Made by a program: the position numbers and the translations under genes
Source: Acidobacteriota bacterium
Lineage (GTDB): Bacteria > Acidobacteriota > Holophagae > Holophagales > Holophagaceae
DNA length: 64,000 nucleotides
Direction: 5' to 3'
Assembly: GCA_016192145.1 (NCBI GenBank)
Contig: JACPUT010000011.1
Coordinates: 62,001 to 126,000, forward strand
The notes under the pieces: model-generated
What the model was told of the DNA's origin: nothing
Database searches by the model: none
The model's input: the letters and a program-made list of their open reading frames with translations, nothing else
Part shown: positions 52,814-62,372 of the stretch, piece by piece
How positions within the stretch are numbered: the stretch's first letter is position 1
How the letters are laid out: each line of letters opens with the position of its first letter

Positions 52814-55800
52814 TCAGCGACGGCACTCCGCCAGGGCCCGGAGCGCCTGCGGCATCGTGGCGCCGAATTTCACGAGCGTGAGCTCCACCCCTTCCGGGCT
52901 TCCGGATTCCAGGGCCGCTTCCACGGCCGCGGCGCAGTGGGAAAGCTCCCTCAGCCCCAGGGCCGCCGCGTTGGATTTGAGGTTGTGGGCCAGGCGGATG
53001 GCCTGCTCCATGGCTCGAATCGACGCGGCCTTTTCGAGCTGCGCCAGCTGCATCGGAGCCTCCTCCACGAAGGCCTGCACCAGCTCATCGACGAGATCGT
53101 CCCCAACGCGCTGGGCAAGCCGATCCAGGCCCCCCTTCAAATTCGCGGGCTCCTCGGATTCCGCCATCACGATCACGCCGCGTTCCAGCTGCGCGAGGAG
53201 CGGCTCAAGGCGGAGTGGCTTCGAGAGGTAGCCATCCATGCCGGCCTCACGGCACTTCTCCTTCACATCCGCCCCGTAGTGGGCGGTGAGGGCGATGATG
53301 CCCTTCACGCGGCCCGGGGCCTCCTGCTTCAACCGGCGCGTGGTCTCGAACCCATCCATCTCGGGCATGTCGCAATCCATCAGGACCCAGTCGAAAGATT
53401 CCGTCCGCACCAGATCCAGGCATTGGGGGCCGCTGTCCACGGCCGCCACGGCGCAGCCCAGCTGCTGGAGCATGCCCACCGCCACCTGCCGGTTCATGGG
53501 GTCGTCATCCACCACCAGCACCCGGGCGCGGGGCGCTTCCAGCGGCGTGTTTTCTTTGGGCCGCTCATCGTTGGCGACGCCCTGGAGGGCGGCTCGCAGT
53601 CGCTCCCGCCGCAGGGGTGTGGTGAGGTATTGGGCGAGGCCCTGGGTTCTCGCCGACTCCGCGATGGGGAGTTGATCCAGCTGGGCCACCAGGAGGATAG
53701 GCAGGTGCTGGGAGGCCGCGCACGCGCGGACCCGTTCCATCAATCGGAAGGTGGCCTCGGGACGCGAATGGATATCGATGAGCAGGGCGCCGAAGGGGCG
53801 CTGGGGCGATTGCAGCAACGCCATCATCTGGCTTTCATCCCCGGCCAGGACCAACTCGGCGCCCAGGGCATCCAGGTGGAGTCCGAGAGCCTCGGCTGAG
53901 AGCGGGTGATCCTCCAAGGCCAGCACCAGGAACCCCGCGGGAAGGCTGGGAATGGTGGAGGGTTTCTCGTGGGCGGGACGGCGCAGGGTGATCTGGAAGC
54001 TGAAGCAGCTCCCCTCCCCTGGCGTGCTCTCCACCTGGATCACCCCTCCCATGAGTTCCGTCAGTTGGCGGACGATGGCGAGGCCCAGGCCCGTGCCCCC
54101 ATATTGCCTCGTGGTGCTGGCGGTCGCCTGGCTGTAGGGCTTGAAGAGCTGGGCCCGGGCTTCCGGGGAGATCCCGATCCCCGAGTCCCGCACCTCAAAA
54201 CGGAGGGTGACATGGTGGCGGTCCGAAGCCACGAGCTTCGCCCTGAGGGAAACATGGCCCTGGCTCGTGAATTTGACCGCGTTCCCCACGAGGTTGGTAA
54301 GCACTTGGCGGAGGCGGGTGGGATCCCCCACGAGGAGCTCGGGGATCCGGGGATCCACCAAGCCCGCCAGTTCCAGCCCTTTCCGCTGGCTCTGTTCCGC
54401 CAGCATGCCGAGCACCTCCTCGATTTCCTCCAGGGGGCTGAAGGGGACTTCCTCCAGCACCATCCGGTGGGCTTCGGCCTTCGAGTAGTCGAGCACCTCG
54501 TTGATCACCCCGAGGAGCCGATCGGCCGCGCCCTGGATGACTTGGGCGTACTCCCGCTGAAGCTGGCTCAACCCCGTGCCGAGGAGAAGGCTCGCCATGC
54601 CCAGTACCCCGTTCATGGGCGTGCGGATCTCATGGCTCATGGTGGCCAGGAAGGCGCTCTTGGCTTGCGTGGCCTGCATGGCCTCGTCCCGGGCCTCGGC
54701 CAGTTCGGCCACGGCCTGCGCCAGGGCGGCCGTGCGTTCCTGGACCTTGGCTTCCAGTTCGACATTCATGGCGCGCAGACGCGAGAGCCGCCACCGGATC
54801 CCCAGGGCGAGTCCGCCCGCGACCAGGAGCCCATAGCCCAGCATCGCCCACCAGCGGAGCCAGGGCGGGGCCTCCACTCGGATCGGGAGGTCGAAGGGGC
54901 CGCTGATGTTGCCCTGGTAATCCCGGCCCCAGACCCGGAAGACGTAACGGCCCGGGGGAAGGGTCGGGAATTCCCGTTCGGTACCGATCATCCAGGGGGT
55001 GGGCGCGTTCTCGAGGCCCATCAATTGGGTGCGGAAAAGGGTATCCGTCCCCCGGTGGTAGTTCAGAAGGCTGTAGTGCAGGCGGAGGTGCGTGTTCCGC
55101 CAGCCCAGGGAAATCGGAGTTCCCAAAGCCAGCAGGCGCTCCCCGTTCCAGGCCTGATCCACGTATAGGGGCTTCACCTGCTCATCCAGCTTCAGGTCCA
55201 TGGGATCCAGCACGGCGGCGCCCGCGACGGTGCCCACCCAGATCCGGCCCAGGGAATCGATGCGCGAGGCGCCCTGCACGCAGCCATTGCTGGGGAGGCC
55301 GTCGCCGGTGGTGAAGAGCCGCCCCTGGTAGCGATCGCCCAAGGGGGTGAGATAGGCCACGCCCCGGTGGGTGAAGGCATAGAGCCCGCCCTTGACGTCT
55401 TCGCGGATGGTGTAGATGAGATCGCTGGGCAGTGCCGCGCAGTGTTCCATGTCCAGGCGTTCCACCACCCGGCGCGAACCGCAATCCACCCGGAGGATGC
55501 CCCCGCCCATGGTGGCCACCCAGAAACTCGGCGACCCTGACCGGCGCGATGGCTCCAGGTGCATGAGCCTCAAATCGGACAACCCTTCGTTCATCCCCAT
55601 CCAGCCGAACTGGCCCGAGGCCACGTCGAGGATTCCCAGACCTTCTCCCCGGGTGGCGACCCAGACCTCCTGCCGGCCATCCGGGCGGCGGTGTTCGGCG
55701 AGGGAGAGCACGACCCCGCCCTTGTAGCCATGGTCATGGGTGTAGTGGGTCCAGCGGCCCTCCTGCCATCGTGAAACCCCGAGGCGATGCCCCGCCCAGA

Positions 55801-57151
55801 CCGTGGTGGCCCCGCCGGGGCCCTTCGTCAACAAAATCGAATAGACCCATGAATCGGGAAGGCCCGGCACGGCCTGGAAGCGGCCCCCCGTGTACCGGTA
55901 GAGCCCGAATCCCCGGGTGCCGATCCACAGATCGTCCTGGGATTTGCCCGGATCGGGAACGACGGCGAAGATCGGCGTTTCGGGCAGACCTTCCCCGCGG
56001 GAGAAGGAACGCCAGCGCCCATCCCGGAAGCAGCCCAGGCCATTCCAGGTGCCGAACCACCAGGTCTTGGTGGCGGGGGTTTCCGCCAGGCTCCACACGA
56101 GGTTGTCCGGCAGTCCCATTTGGCGGTCGAAGCTGGTCCAGGTGCCTGGCGAGATTCGGGTGAGGCCGCCGAAGGTGCCGATCCACAGGGTTTCCTGCCC
56201 CCCCGGCCCCTCTTGTACGAGCAGGCTCCGGATCATGGCGGTGGGCAGGCCGTTGTTGCGGGTCCAGAATCGCCGGGTGGGGCCCTCCCAGCGGGCCAGG
56301 CCTCCTTCCGTGCCGATCCAGAGCACCGCCCGCCCTTCCGTAGTTCGGGTGAGGTTGAGCCGGTACACGCAGGGGTTGGGCAGATCGGCGAAGCTCCGGT
56401 AGGTCTTCCAACGCCCGCCCTCCAAGCAGGCCAATCCTTCCTGGGTGCCCGCCCAGAGGCGCGCGCCGCCGCCGTCCAGGACCTCGTGCTGAAGGGCGTA
56501 GATTTTCGGGCTCGGCAGTCCCTCCCGGGTACCGAGCCACTGCCAACGCCCCTGGGTGTAATGTCCCAATCCGCCTTCGGCAGCGGCCCAGACATCCGGA
56601 TCACTCGGGGAACCCGAGACGACGAGGGACCTCACGGGGCCGTGAGCCCACCCCCCCGGCTCCTGCAGGGGGACCCAGCGATTCCCCTGCAATCGGGCGG
56701 GCCCGTTGGAGGTGCCCACCCAGATGGCCCCGGCTTGTTCCGAGATGTGGAATACCCGGTGGCTCGGGAGCCCATCCTGGGTGTCCCAACTGGTCCAGCC
56801 ATCCTTCCAGCGGGAAACGCCCGCGCCCTCCCGGGCGAACCACACGGAGCCATCGGCGCTTGGATGCATGTCCAGGAGCCAGTTGCTCCGGCGTGAGTCG
56901 GGCATATCCAAGGGGGTCCAGTTGCGCCCATCGAACCGGGCCGCCCCATCCTGGGTGGCGATCCACAGGTAGCCCTTCGCATCGAAGGCCACCGACTCGA
57001 TGCTGTTCTGGGGAAGGCCATCCCGGTCGGTGTACACCTGGAAACTGGGGCGCCCCGCCCGCAGCACCGCGTCCCGTCGGAGGTCCTCCGAGCCTGAGCC
57101 CATCAGGGAAGCCAGGGCTCCCAGGGCGATCAAGCCGGTGCGAATCCCCAA
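52814..57151 (-). CDS. Hybrid sensor histidine kinase with two-component propeller
   Basis: 1445 residues from TTG 57151 (GGAGG six bases upstream). Order: signal peptide (about 1-21), periplasmic two-component regulator propeller repeats (about 35-690, with [26 protein letters not shown] and [13 protein letters not shown] units), a Y_Y_Y Ig-like domain (about 700-770), one membrane helix (about 775-797), coiled coil, HisKA with [11 protein letters not shown] (His near 838), HATPase with [10 protein letters not shown], a degenerate receiver (about 1085-1195, LLIDIHSRP), an intact receiver ([11 protein letters not shown]), and an HPt domain with [12 protein letters not shown]. This is the HTCS-like/hybrid class that senses extracellular ligands. 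Ligand and regulator unknown. Confidence 0.9.
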   Translation of the reverse strand: MGIRTGLIALGALASLMGSGSEDLRRDAVLRAGRPSFQVYTDRDGLPQNSIESVAFDAKGYLWIATQDGAARFDGRNWTPLDMPDSRRSNWLLDMHPSADGSVWFAREGAGVSRWKDGWTSWDTQDGLPSHRVFHISEQAGAIWVGTSNGPARLQGNRWVPLQEPGGWAHGPVRSLVVSGSPSDPDVWAAAEGGLGHYTQGRWQWLGTREGLPSPKIYALQHEVLDGGGARLWAGTQEGLACLEGGRWKTYRSFADLPNPCVYRLNLTRTTEGRAVLWIGTEGGLARWEGPTRRFWTRNNGLPTAMIRSLLVQEGPGGQETLWIGTFGGLTRISPGTWTSFDRQMGLPDNLVWSLAETPATKTWWFGTWNGLGCFRDGRWRSFSRGEGLPETPIFAVVPDPGKSQDDLWIGTRGFGLYRYTGGRFQAVPGLPDSWVYSILLTKGPGGATTVWAGHRLGVSRWQEGRWTHYTHDHGYKGGVVLSLAEHRRPDGRQEVWVATRGEGLGILDVASGQFGWMGMNEGLSDLRLMHLEPSRRSGSPSFWVATMGGGILRVDCGSRRVVERLDMEHCAALPSDLIYTIREDVKGGLYAFTHRGVAYLTPLGDRYQGRLFTTGDGLPSNGCVQGASRIDSLGRIWVGTVAGAAVLDPMDLKLDEQVKPLYVDQAWNGERLLALGTPISLGWRNTHLRLHYSLLNYHRGTDTLFRTQLMGLENAPTPWMIGTEREFPTLPPGRYVFRVWGRDYQGNISGPFDLPIRVEAPPWLRWWAMLGYGLLVAGGLALGIRWRLSRLRAMNVELEAKVQERTAALAQAVAELAEARDEAMQATQAKSAFLATMSHEIRTPMNGVLGMASLLLGTGLSQLQREYAQVIQGAADRLLGVINEVLDYSKAEAHRMVLEEVPFSPLEEIEEVLGMLAEQSQRKGLELAGLVDPRIPELLVGDPTRLRQVLTNLVGNAVKFTSQGHVSLRAKLVASDRHHVTLRFEVRDSGIGISPEARAQLFKPYSQATASTTRQYGGTGLGLAIVRQLTELMGGVIQVESTPGEGSCFSFQITLRRPAHEKPSTIPSLPAGFLVLALEDHPLSAEALGLHLDALGAELVLAGDESQMMALLQSPQRPFGALLIDIHSRPEATFRLMERVRACAASQHLPILLVAQLDQLPIAESARTQGLAQYLTTPLRRERLRAALQGVANDERPKENTPLEAPRARVLVVDDDPMNRQVAVGMLQQLGCAVAAVDSGPQCLDLVRTESFDWVLMDCDMPEMDGFETTRRLKQEAPGRVKGIIALTAHYGADVKEKCREAGMDGYLSKPLRLEPLLAQLERGVIVMAESEEPANLKGGLDRLAQRVGDDLVDELVQAFVEEAPMQLAQLEKAASIRAMEQAIRLAHNLKSNAAALGLRELSHCAAAVEAALESGSPEGVELTLVKFGATMPQALRALAECRR

Positions 57152-57173
57152 ACAGCCCCTCCGGGAAAATGGG

Positions 57174-57776
57174 TCACGTAGGTGGATCGGCGTTCGGAGC
57201 CCCGGAGGTGAGGTAGGTGGCGAGAGCCTCTGGATAGAGACGCATTTCTTCCGAATACACCCGTTTCTGGATGTCTTCCGGGAGATCTCCGGGGCGAACA
57301 GGAACCTTTCCTACCGCCAAAGTGGTGCCATGGTCGTAGTCGTTGTCCACGAGGTGGATGGTGCAGCCGCTCTCGGCCACTCCTGCTTCGATCACGGCGC
57401 GGTGCACGTTCATGCCATACATGCCCGCCCCACCGAACCGGGGCAGCAACCCCGGGTGGATGTTGAGGATGCGGCCTTCCCACTTCCGAGGGACGACCAG
57501 CTTCTTCAACCACCCGGCCAGGCAGATGACCTCCACGCCTGCCTGTTCGCAAGCGTCGTAGCAGGCGGTGGAAAAGGCCTCGTCGGATTCGAAGCGGGAG
57601 CGCACGATCACCACCACCGGGATGCCGAGCGCCTCCAACCGGGCGATGCCACCCGCCTTGGGCGTGCTCGCCACGGCCAAGGTCGGGCGGGCCGGAACGC
57701 GCCCATCCCTGCAGGCCTGGACCAGGTTCACCGCATTGCCGCCGGTACCGGAGATGAAGAGTGCGAGGGCTTTCAT
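57174..57776 (-). CDS. purN: Phosphoribosylglycinamide formyltransferase
   Basis: Purine step three: transfers formyl from 10-formyl-THF to GAR. 200 residues. [12 protein letters not shown] is the GAR-binding start, [24 protein letters not shown] carries the catalytic Asn/His, and DNDYDHG (Asp) completes the triad. It overlaps the phosphotransacetylase gene by four bases and precedes the histidine kinase by 22 bases, an unusual neighbourhood for a purine gene. Confidence 0.93.
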   Translation of the reverse strand: MKALALFISGTGGNAVNLVQACRDGRVPARPTLAVASTPKAGGIARLEALGIPVVVIVRSRFESDEAFSTACYDACEQAGVEVICLAGWLKKLVVPRKWEGRILNIHPGLLPRFGGAGMYGMNVHRAVIEAGVAESGCTIHLVDNDYDHGTTLAVGKVPVRPGDLPEDIQKRVYSEEMRLYPEALATYLTSGAPNADPPT

Positions 57777-58774
57777 GGTGCTCCCATCAATGCGGCGAGG
57801 GCGACGTGATCGGCGAGGTGTTGGGCGGTGCAGCCCTCGGGCAGGTGCAGGAAGGGGCGAGCCAGGCCGGCGAGGAGGGGACCGAAGGCCACCGCGCCTC
57901 CGAAGGCCACGGCGGCGCGACAGGCCACATCCGCCGCATCGAGCCCCGCGAATAGGAGGACGTTGGCGCCGGCGGCGGACGGAGCCCAGGCCGTGGATCC
58001 ATCCCCCGCATGGCGCCGCAGGGCGGCATCCAGATGCAGCTCCCCATCGGCTTTCAGCTCCGGTGCCCGCGCCTTCAACATCGCCAAGGCCTGGCGGACC
58101 TTGTCGGCGCCTGGATGATCGAGGCTCCCGCGGTGGGATGCGCTCACCAGCGCCACCCGGGGCTCCGCCTGCAGCAACTTCCGGCAGGCGCGGGCTGCCT
58201 CCAGCGCGATGTCCACAAGCTGGAATGGATCGGGATCCACGATCGCGCCGGTATCGGCCAGGAGCATGGCCCCTTCCTGCCCCAAGCTCGGGTCGGGATG
58301 GATCACCAGGCTGACGGCCACCATGGCCCGGGCCTGCGGGGCCAACCCCAGAGCCTGGCCACCGGCGCGAAGCGACTCGGCCAAGGGATGGGTGAGCCCG
58401 GACAGCAGACCGTCGGCCATGCCCTGTTCCACCATCAGCGCGCCGAACCAGAGGGGATGCCCCAGGGCCTCCTGGGCGCGCTCGGGGGTGATGCCCCGAT
58501 TGCTTCGCTTCTCAAAGTAGGCACCGGCGAGTTCGAATCGATCCTCATCGCTGGCGGGATCCCTCAAGGTCACACCCTTCAGGCCATGGGCCGAGGCCCG
58601 GATTTCCAACTCCGGGAGCGGCCCCAGCAAGGTGAGCTTCGCCATCCCCTGGCGCTGAAGCAGGAGCGCGCCCTCGAGCATCCGATCCTCGAGACCTTCC
58701 GCCAGGACCAAGTGGCAAGGATGGGCCGCGGCCTGCCAGCGCAGGCGCTCCATCCAGGCCTCGATGGCCTTCAC
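57773..58774 (-). CDS. pta: Phosphate acetyltransferase family protein
   Basis: 333 residues from GTG 58774. It follows the phosphotransacetylase/phosphotransbutyrylase family: LVLAEGLEDRML at the start, MVEQGMADGLLSGLTHPLAESLR, LADTGAIVDPDPFQLVDIA, and the conserved end ANVLLFAGLDAADV then AFGGAVAFGPLLAGLARPF. The usual SF(S/T)..GS motif is SASHRGS here. Acetyl-CoA/acetyl phosphate interconversion is likely, but substrate length was not determined, and there is no ackA nearby. Confidence 0.82.
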   Translation of the reverse strand: MKAIEAWMERLRWQAAAHPCHLVLAEGLEDRMLEGALLLQRQGMAKLTLLGPLPELEIRASAHGLKGVTLRDPASDEDRFELAGAYFEKRSNRGITPERAQEALGHPLWFGALMVEQGMADGLLSGLTHPLAESLRAGGQALGLAPQARAMVAVSLVIHPDPSLGQEGAMLLADTGAIVDPDPFQLVDIALEAARACRKLLQAEPRVALVSASHRGSLDHPGADKVRQALAMLKARAPELKADGELHLDAALRRHAGDGSTAWAPSAAGANVLLFAGLDAADVACRAAVAFGGAVAFGPLLAGLARPFLHLPEGCTAQHLADHVALAALMGAP

Positions 58775-59118
58775 CGCTTGCCCCGTTTGGCGGGTAGGGG
58801 ATCCGCCAAGAAGGCCTGGGGATCTAGGCCGGTGCGATCCTGGAACTCCTGCGCCAGGCTGCGAGCGCCACTGCTGGGCTCATCCAGGTACAAGGTCTCC
58901 AGCCGGTGGAGCGGCACGAACCGCGTGCCCAGGGAGACATGCTCCGCATCCCCCGTGCGCACCATGTTCAGCACCTCTTCCCAGGGCGTGAGCTCGAGGC
59001 CCCGCAAGGCGAGACCGCTATCTTCCAGCCCCAGAAGACGCCCCCAGAGGCGCTCCCTGGGCGAGTGGAGGACAGCCACCACCAACTGGCCGCGCTGGAA
59101 GGGGATGGTGATTGGCAT
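58771..59118 (-). CDS. Small protein of unknown function
   Basis: 115 residues, no family recognised. Starts ITIPFQRGQLVVAVLHSPRERLWGRLLGLEDSGLALRGLEL, a beta-rich opening of roughly 40 residues like a small-barrel fold, then charged helices, SLGTRFVPLHRLETLYLDEPSSGARSLAQEFQDRTGLDPQAFLA. No signal peptide. It overlaps pta by four bases (GTGA) and lies 20 bases after the membrane protein above, so it is part of the operon. ATG at 59118, GGAG six bases upstream. Confidence 0.62.
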   Translation of the reverse strand: MPITIPFQRGQLVVAVLHSPRERLWGRLLGLEDSGLALRGLELTPWEEVLNMVRTGDAEHVSLGTRFVPLHRLETLYLDEPSSGARSLAQEFQDRTGLDPQAFLADPLPAKRGKR

Positions 59119-59137
59119 GGGGGCTCCGGATTCGGGA

Positions 59138-59824
59138 CTAGAGGAAGAAGGCCAGCCAGGTCCGCCCGCGGGAAGGCCGGCCTGGAATGGCGCTCTGAAG
59201 GGATTCGAGCTTCCACACGCGCCACCCCAGGCCGGATCGCTCGAGGGTGAGCTGCTGATCGGCTTCGCCATCGGGCCGCTCCACCGAGAGCCCCTCGGGC
59301 CCGCGGAGCCCCACCATCGGGCCCACCCGGATGAGTTCCCGGACTTCGTCGTCCACCTTCCAGGTCACCCAGTAGTCCACCTGGCAGAGCTCGAACCCGT
59401 TGTAATCGCGGCTGGGGCTGGCCTCGCCCACGCGGGCGACCAGAAGCTGGCCCATGCGTGGCCGGAGCCCCCGGCCCTCGGCTTCTCCCAGCCCCAGCGC
59501 CTTCCCCGTCCATCCGTTGCCACTCCAAAGCCCCATGCCCATGAGCTGCATGTGCGCCACGGAACCCGGCTCCGGAGCGGGCAGGTAGCCCTCCAACCGG
59601 CGGGGAAAGCCCAGCTCGGCTTTGATCAACAGGCCCGCGTGCCAGGGATAGAGGGCCGGCGGCGGCTTGGGAGGCGCCGCCTTCAGCCCCAAGGAGTCCT
59701 TGGCGGAGTTCCACGCCTCGGGAAGGCCCGGCCCGAATCGCAGGGCGAGGTTCGCCACGGTCAGCAGGCCCAGGGGCCACAGGACCAGCAGGATCCTTCG
59801 TTTCCAAGCACGGGTGAGCGGCAT
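59138..59824 (-). CDS. Membrane-anchored protein of unknown function
   Basis: 228 residues. One N-terminal hydrophobic helix (about 10-28, LLVLWPLGLLTVANLAL) followed by a soluble, proline/glycine-rich domain; no motif identified. The rest holds LIKAELGFPRRLEGYLPAPEPGSVAHMQLMGMGLWSGNGWTG, and YWVTWKVDDEVRELIRVG. Probably periplasmic and anchored. Lies between the aldehyde dehydrogenase (10 bases) and the small protein (20 bases), so co-transcribed. Confidence 0.6.
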   Translation of the reverse strand: MPLTRAWKRRILLVLWPLGLLTVANLALRFGPGLPEAWNSAKDSLGLKAAPPKPPPALYPWHAGLLIKAELGFPRRLEGYLPAPEPGSVAHMQLMGMGLWSGNGWTGKALGLGEAEGRGLRPRMGQLLVARVGEASPSRDYNGFELCQVDYWVTWKVDDEVRELIRVGPMVGLRGPEGLSVERPDGEADQQLTLERSGLGWRVWKLESLQSAIPGRPSRGRTWLAFFL

Positions 59825-59833
59825 CCGCCCATT

Positions 59834-61159
59834 CTACAAGGCTGGCCCTTCAACGATGAGTCTCGCTTCCGAAAAGGCTTCCAGGGCGTAGCGCGGCCCT
59901 TCGAATCCCTGGCCCGAAGCAGCGACGCCTCCGAAAGGCGCGGCATCCAGCCGGAAGGTGGGTGGCAGGTTCAAGAGCACGCCACCGGCCCGCAGGATCT
60001 CCTCGGCCCGACGGAGGTGGCGCTGGTCGCGGGAGTAGGCGCTGGCCCGCAGACCGAAGCGGGTGGCCGCCGCGCGTCGGAGTCCCGTGTCGAAATCCGC
60101 CACTCTTTCCAGCACCGTGACGGGCCCGAAGGCCTCCTCGCAGGCCAGGAACTCTTCCTCCGGAACCCCGGTGAGGATGGCGGGCGGCAGCAGGGCCCCT
60201 TCCCGCTTTCCTTCCAGGAGGGACACGGCCCCGCGCTGACGGGCCGATTGGACCCAACCCTCCACCCGCTCCGCGCTCCGCACATCGATCATGGGCCCCA
60301 CCATCGTCGCGGGATCCATGGGATCGCCCACGGGCAGCGACTCCACGGCGGCCACGAAGGCCGGTGCGAAGGCCTCCCAGAGCGCCTCGTGCACGTAAAT
60401 GCGCTGGGCCTTCGAGCAGCTCTGACCCGCGCCAGCCACCGCGGCCGGCGCCAGCTGGCGGGCGACCGCCTCGGCATCGATGCCTGCATCCAGCACCACG
60501 GCTGCGTTTCCACCCAGCTCCAGGAGCACGGGCTTTTGGGGAAGCAGGGCTCGGAGGTGGTGCCCCACCCGCTCGGAGCCCGTGAAGCTCACCACGGCGA
60601 CCCCCGGATCCAGGGCCAGGGCCTCGGCCTGTTCGGGGGAAACGTCGGCGAGCTGCACCAAGTGCTCCGGCGCGCCCAATTCCCGCCGCGCGGCCTCGAA
60701 GGATTCCCAAAGGCGCCTCGACGTTCGCGGAGCTTGGGGGCAGGGCTTCCAGATCACGCTGCATCCAGCACCCAATGCGGGAGCCAGCTTGTGCAAGGCC
60801 AGGTTCACGGGAAAGTTGAAGGGGGTGATGGCGAGCACGGGTCCCCGCGGGAACTGGCGGATCCTGGCGCGGCACCCATCCGCGCCGGCCATCAGATCAT
60901 AGGCCAGCGCTTCCTCGCCAAAGGTCCCCAGCGCTTCCACCGTGGCCTCCAGCGTGGCGATGCCGCGCCCCACTTCGCCCCGGGCGAGGGTGATGGGCTT
61001 GCCCGTTTCCTCCGTGATGAGGCGGGCCAACGGCTCGGCGCCGCCCTGGTAGTGGCGGATCCAGGCCTGCAGGAGGGATCGCCGGGCGTGCCGGCTGGAG
61101 GTCTTCCAGCTGGCGAAACTTCCAGCAGCTTGGGCGAGGAGTTCAGAGAAGCTGGTCAT
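59834..61159 (-). CDS. Aldehyde dehydrogenase family protein
   Basis: NAD(P)-dependent oxidation of an aldehyde to the acid; 441 residues, slightly short for the roughly 480-500 family norm. Motifs: LAITPFNFPVNLALHKLAPALGAGC (cofactor binding), VLLELGGNAAVVLD (catalytic Glu), and GAGQSCSKAQRIYVHE (catalytic Cys). Usual ELGGKNP is ELGGNAA. The ATG at 61159 is preceded by GGGGAT. Substrate unknown. First gene of the run that ends with the histidine kinase. Confidence 0.88.
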   Translation of the reverse strand: MTSFSELLAQAAGSFASWKTSSRHARRSLLQAWIRHYQGGAEPLARLITEETGKPITLARGEVGRGIATLEATVEALGTFGEEALAYDLMAGADGCRARIRQFPRGPVLAITPFNFPVNLALHKLAPALGAGCSVIWKPCPQAPRTSRRLWESFEAARRELGAPEHLVQLADVSPEQAEALALDPGVAVVSFTGSERVGHHLRALLPQKPVLLELGGNAAVVLDAGIDAEAVARQLAPAAVAGAGQSCSKAQRIYVHEALWEAFAPAFVAAVESLPVGDPMDPATMVGPMIDVRSAERVEGWVQSARQRGAVSLLEGKREGALLPPAILTGVPEEEFLACEEAFGPVTVLERVADFDTGLRRAAATRFGLRASAYSRDQRHLRRAEEILRAGGVLLNLPPTFRLDAAPFGGVAASGQGFEGPRYALEAFSEARLIVEGPAL

Positions 61160-61186
61160 GGATCGATCCCCGTTCGAAGATAGCGC

Positions 61187-61612
61187 ATGGCCCACACCGT
61201 CCCCGTCACCGATGCCGTCCGGATTCCCGCTTGGGCCTGGAGTTGGGAAGCCGTGCGCGCCGGAGGCCCGGGCGGCCAGAACGTGAACAAGGTCGCCAGC
61301 AAGGTGCAGCTGCGGATCACACCCCAGGCCATCGAGGGGCTGCATCCGGCTGCCCTGGAGCGACTCCTTGCCCGCATCCGGACCCGCTTGGATGCCGATG
61401 GCCGCTGGCTCATCAGCTGCGACGCCACCCGGGATCAATCCCGGAACCTCGAGGAGGCGCTTGGCCGGGCCGTGGTCATCATCCAGGAGATCCTCGTGCC
61501 CCCGAAGGTGCGCACCGCCACACGGCCCACCCGCGCGAGCCAGCGGCGGCGGGTCGATGCCAAGAAACATACCGGAGACAAGAAGCGGGGCCGCGGAGGC
61601 GACTGGGACTGA
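61187..61612 (+). CDS. arfB: Alternative ribosome-rescue factor ArfB
   Basis: Codon-independent peptidyl-tRNA hydrolase that frees ribosomes stalled on non-stop mRNA. 141 residues: GGPGGQNVNK (GGQ motif, residues 26-35) and a basic C-terminal tail RPTRASQRRRVDAKKHTGDKKRG that enters the empty mRNA channel. It lacks the codon-reading domain of RF1/RF2. Divergent from the aldehyde dehydrogenase, with 27 bases between starts. Confidence 0.95.
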   Translation: MAHTVPVTDAVRIPAWAWSWEAVRAGGPGGQNVNKVASKVQLRITPQAIEGLHPAALERLLARIRTRLDADGRWLISCDATRDQSRNLEEALGRAVVIIQEILVPPKVRTATRPTRASQRRRVDAKKHTGDKKRGRGGDWD

Positions 61613-61613
61613 C

Positions 61614-61829
61614 TCAGCTGCCGACCGGGGTCGATTCCTGGGGCTGCTTGAGGGCCTTGCGCTTCACTTCCCAGTGCTCCAGGTGCGCCTCGATTCCCCG
61701 AATCAGGTCGAGGTAGATGGGGTTGGCCGGCCAGCGACGGTTCAGGCTCGCGAATCGGGCCAGGAGCCTGAGCGAGATGTTGATCTTCAGTTCCAATTCC
61801 TGGAGCGCGGCCTCGGGGCTGGAATTCAA
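61614..61829 (-). CDS. Small helical protein of unknown function
   Basis: 71 residues from TTG 61829, supported by AGAGG five bases upstream; a longer TTG start at 61898 exists. It reads as helices: EAALQELELKINISLRLLARF, LDLIRGIEAHLEHWEVKRKAL. No family recognised. Its stop is one base past arfB's stop on the opposite strand. Codon usage is plausible for the genome, but evidence for a real gene is moderate. Confidence 0.45.
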   Translation of the reverse strand: MNSSPEAALQELELKINISLRLLARFASLNRRWPANPIYLDLIRGIEAHLEHWEVKRKALKQPQESTPVGS

Positions 61830-62130
61830 AGGAACCTCTGAACCGAACGATCCCCGCCGGGGTGGCTGGGGACGCGTAGCTTTTCGGCGTCCCGTCAAAC
61901 TGACTTTAGCATTTCGTATTCATGAGATGTCGACTCTCAATCTCATAGGCAACCCGCTGAACTCGCTGGCGAACGCTTCCGGAATGGCCCGATACGGGAC
62001 ACGGCCGGGCTCGAACCGCGCGTGGCTGGCCGCGGGGTCTGATCCAACCACTCGGTCCACTGGACCAAGAGATTGGGGCCCACCATTCGCCAGGATCGGC
62101 GAAGGAGACCGGCGGCGCAGCCGACGGCCC

Positions 62131-62165
62131 GCAGGGCGAGGGCCCAGGAAGGGCCCTCGCCCTGC
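62131..62165. terminator. Strong GC-rich hairpin downstream of tRNA-Thr
   Basis: Perfect 15-base-pair stem (GCAGGGCGAGGGCCC and its complement) with loop AGGAA. No T-run on either side. Possibly a second stop for tRNA or small-gene transcripts. Confidence 0.55.
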
Positions 62166-62210
62166 CGCCCCTGCTTCTCGCGGGTCCGAGTCCGGGTTGA
62201 CCACGGAAAT

Positions 62211-62228
62211 GGCCCCCTTTCGGGGGCC
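62211..62228 (-). terminator. Terminator of tRNA-Thr
   Basis: On the minus strand GGCCCCC-GAAA-GGGGGCC, a 7-base-pair stem with a GAAA tetraloop, followed by ATTTCC, four bases after the encoded CCA of the tRNA. Confidence 0.75.
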
Positions 62229-62232
62229 TCTT

Positions 62233-62308
62233 TGGAGCCAACTACAGGATTCGAACCTGCGACCTGCTGATTACGAATCAGCTGCTCTACCAGCTGAGCT
62301 AAGTTGGC
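62233..62308 (-). tRNA. tRNA-Thr (CGT)
   Basis: A 76-base cloverleaf with encoded CCA on the minus strand. Acceptor GCCAACT pairs with AGTTGGC, anticodon loop TTCGTAA gives CGT (threonine ACG codons), and the T-arm is GCAGG TTCGAAT CCTGT. A TTGAAA element about 40 bases upstream could be its -35. It lies 64 bases after the oligopeptidase stop. Confidence 0.95.
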
Positions 62309-62372
62309 GCTGGATTCACCAGTGTGCCTGGGCCAGGGCTGGATTTCAAGGATCCGTCCTCGAGCCCAGGGG

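Larger units (their letters stand above)
61830..62232. other. Gene-poor segment downstream of tRNA-Thr
   Basis: 403 bases without a convincing gene. It holds a perfect 15-base-pair hairpin (62131-62145 with 62151-62165, loop AGGAA), a short GGTCC-ACT-GGACC hairpin near 62065, a CGGCGGCGCAGCCG block like the one beside the CAU tRNA, and at 62014-62034 a T-loop-like GGTTCGAGCCCG on the minus strand. This might be the remnant of tRNA-associated repeats; no intact second tRNA folds. Confidence 0.5.

Noticed and set aside
62014-62110. Hidden tRNA on the minus strand after tRNA-Thr
   Set aside because: There is a T-loop-like GGTTCGAGC but no fitting acceptor and anticodon stems.
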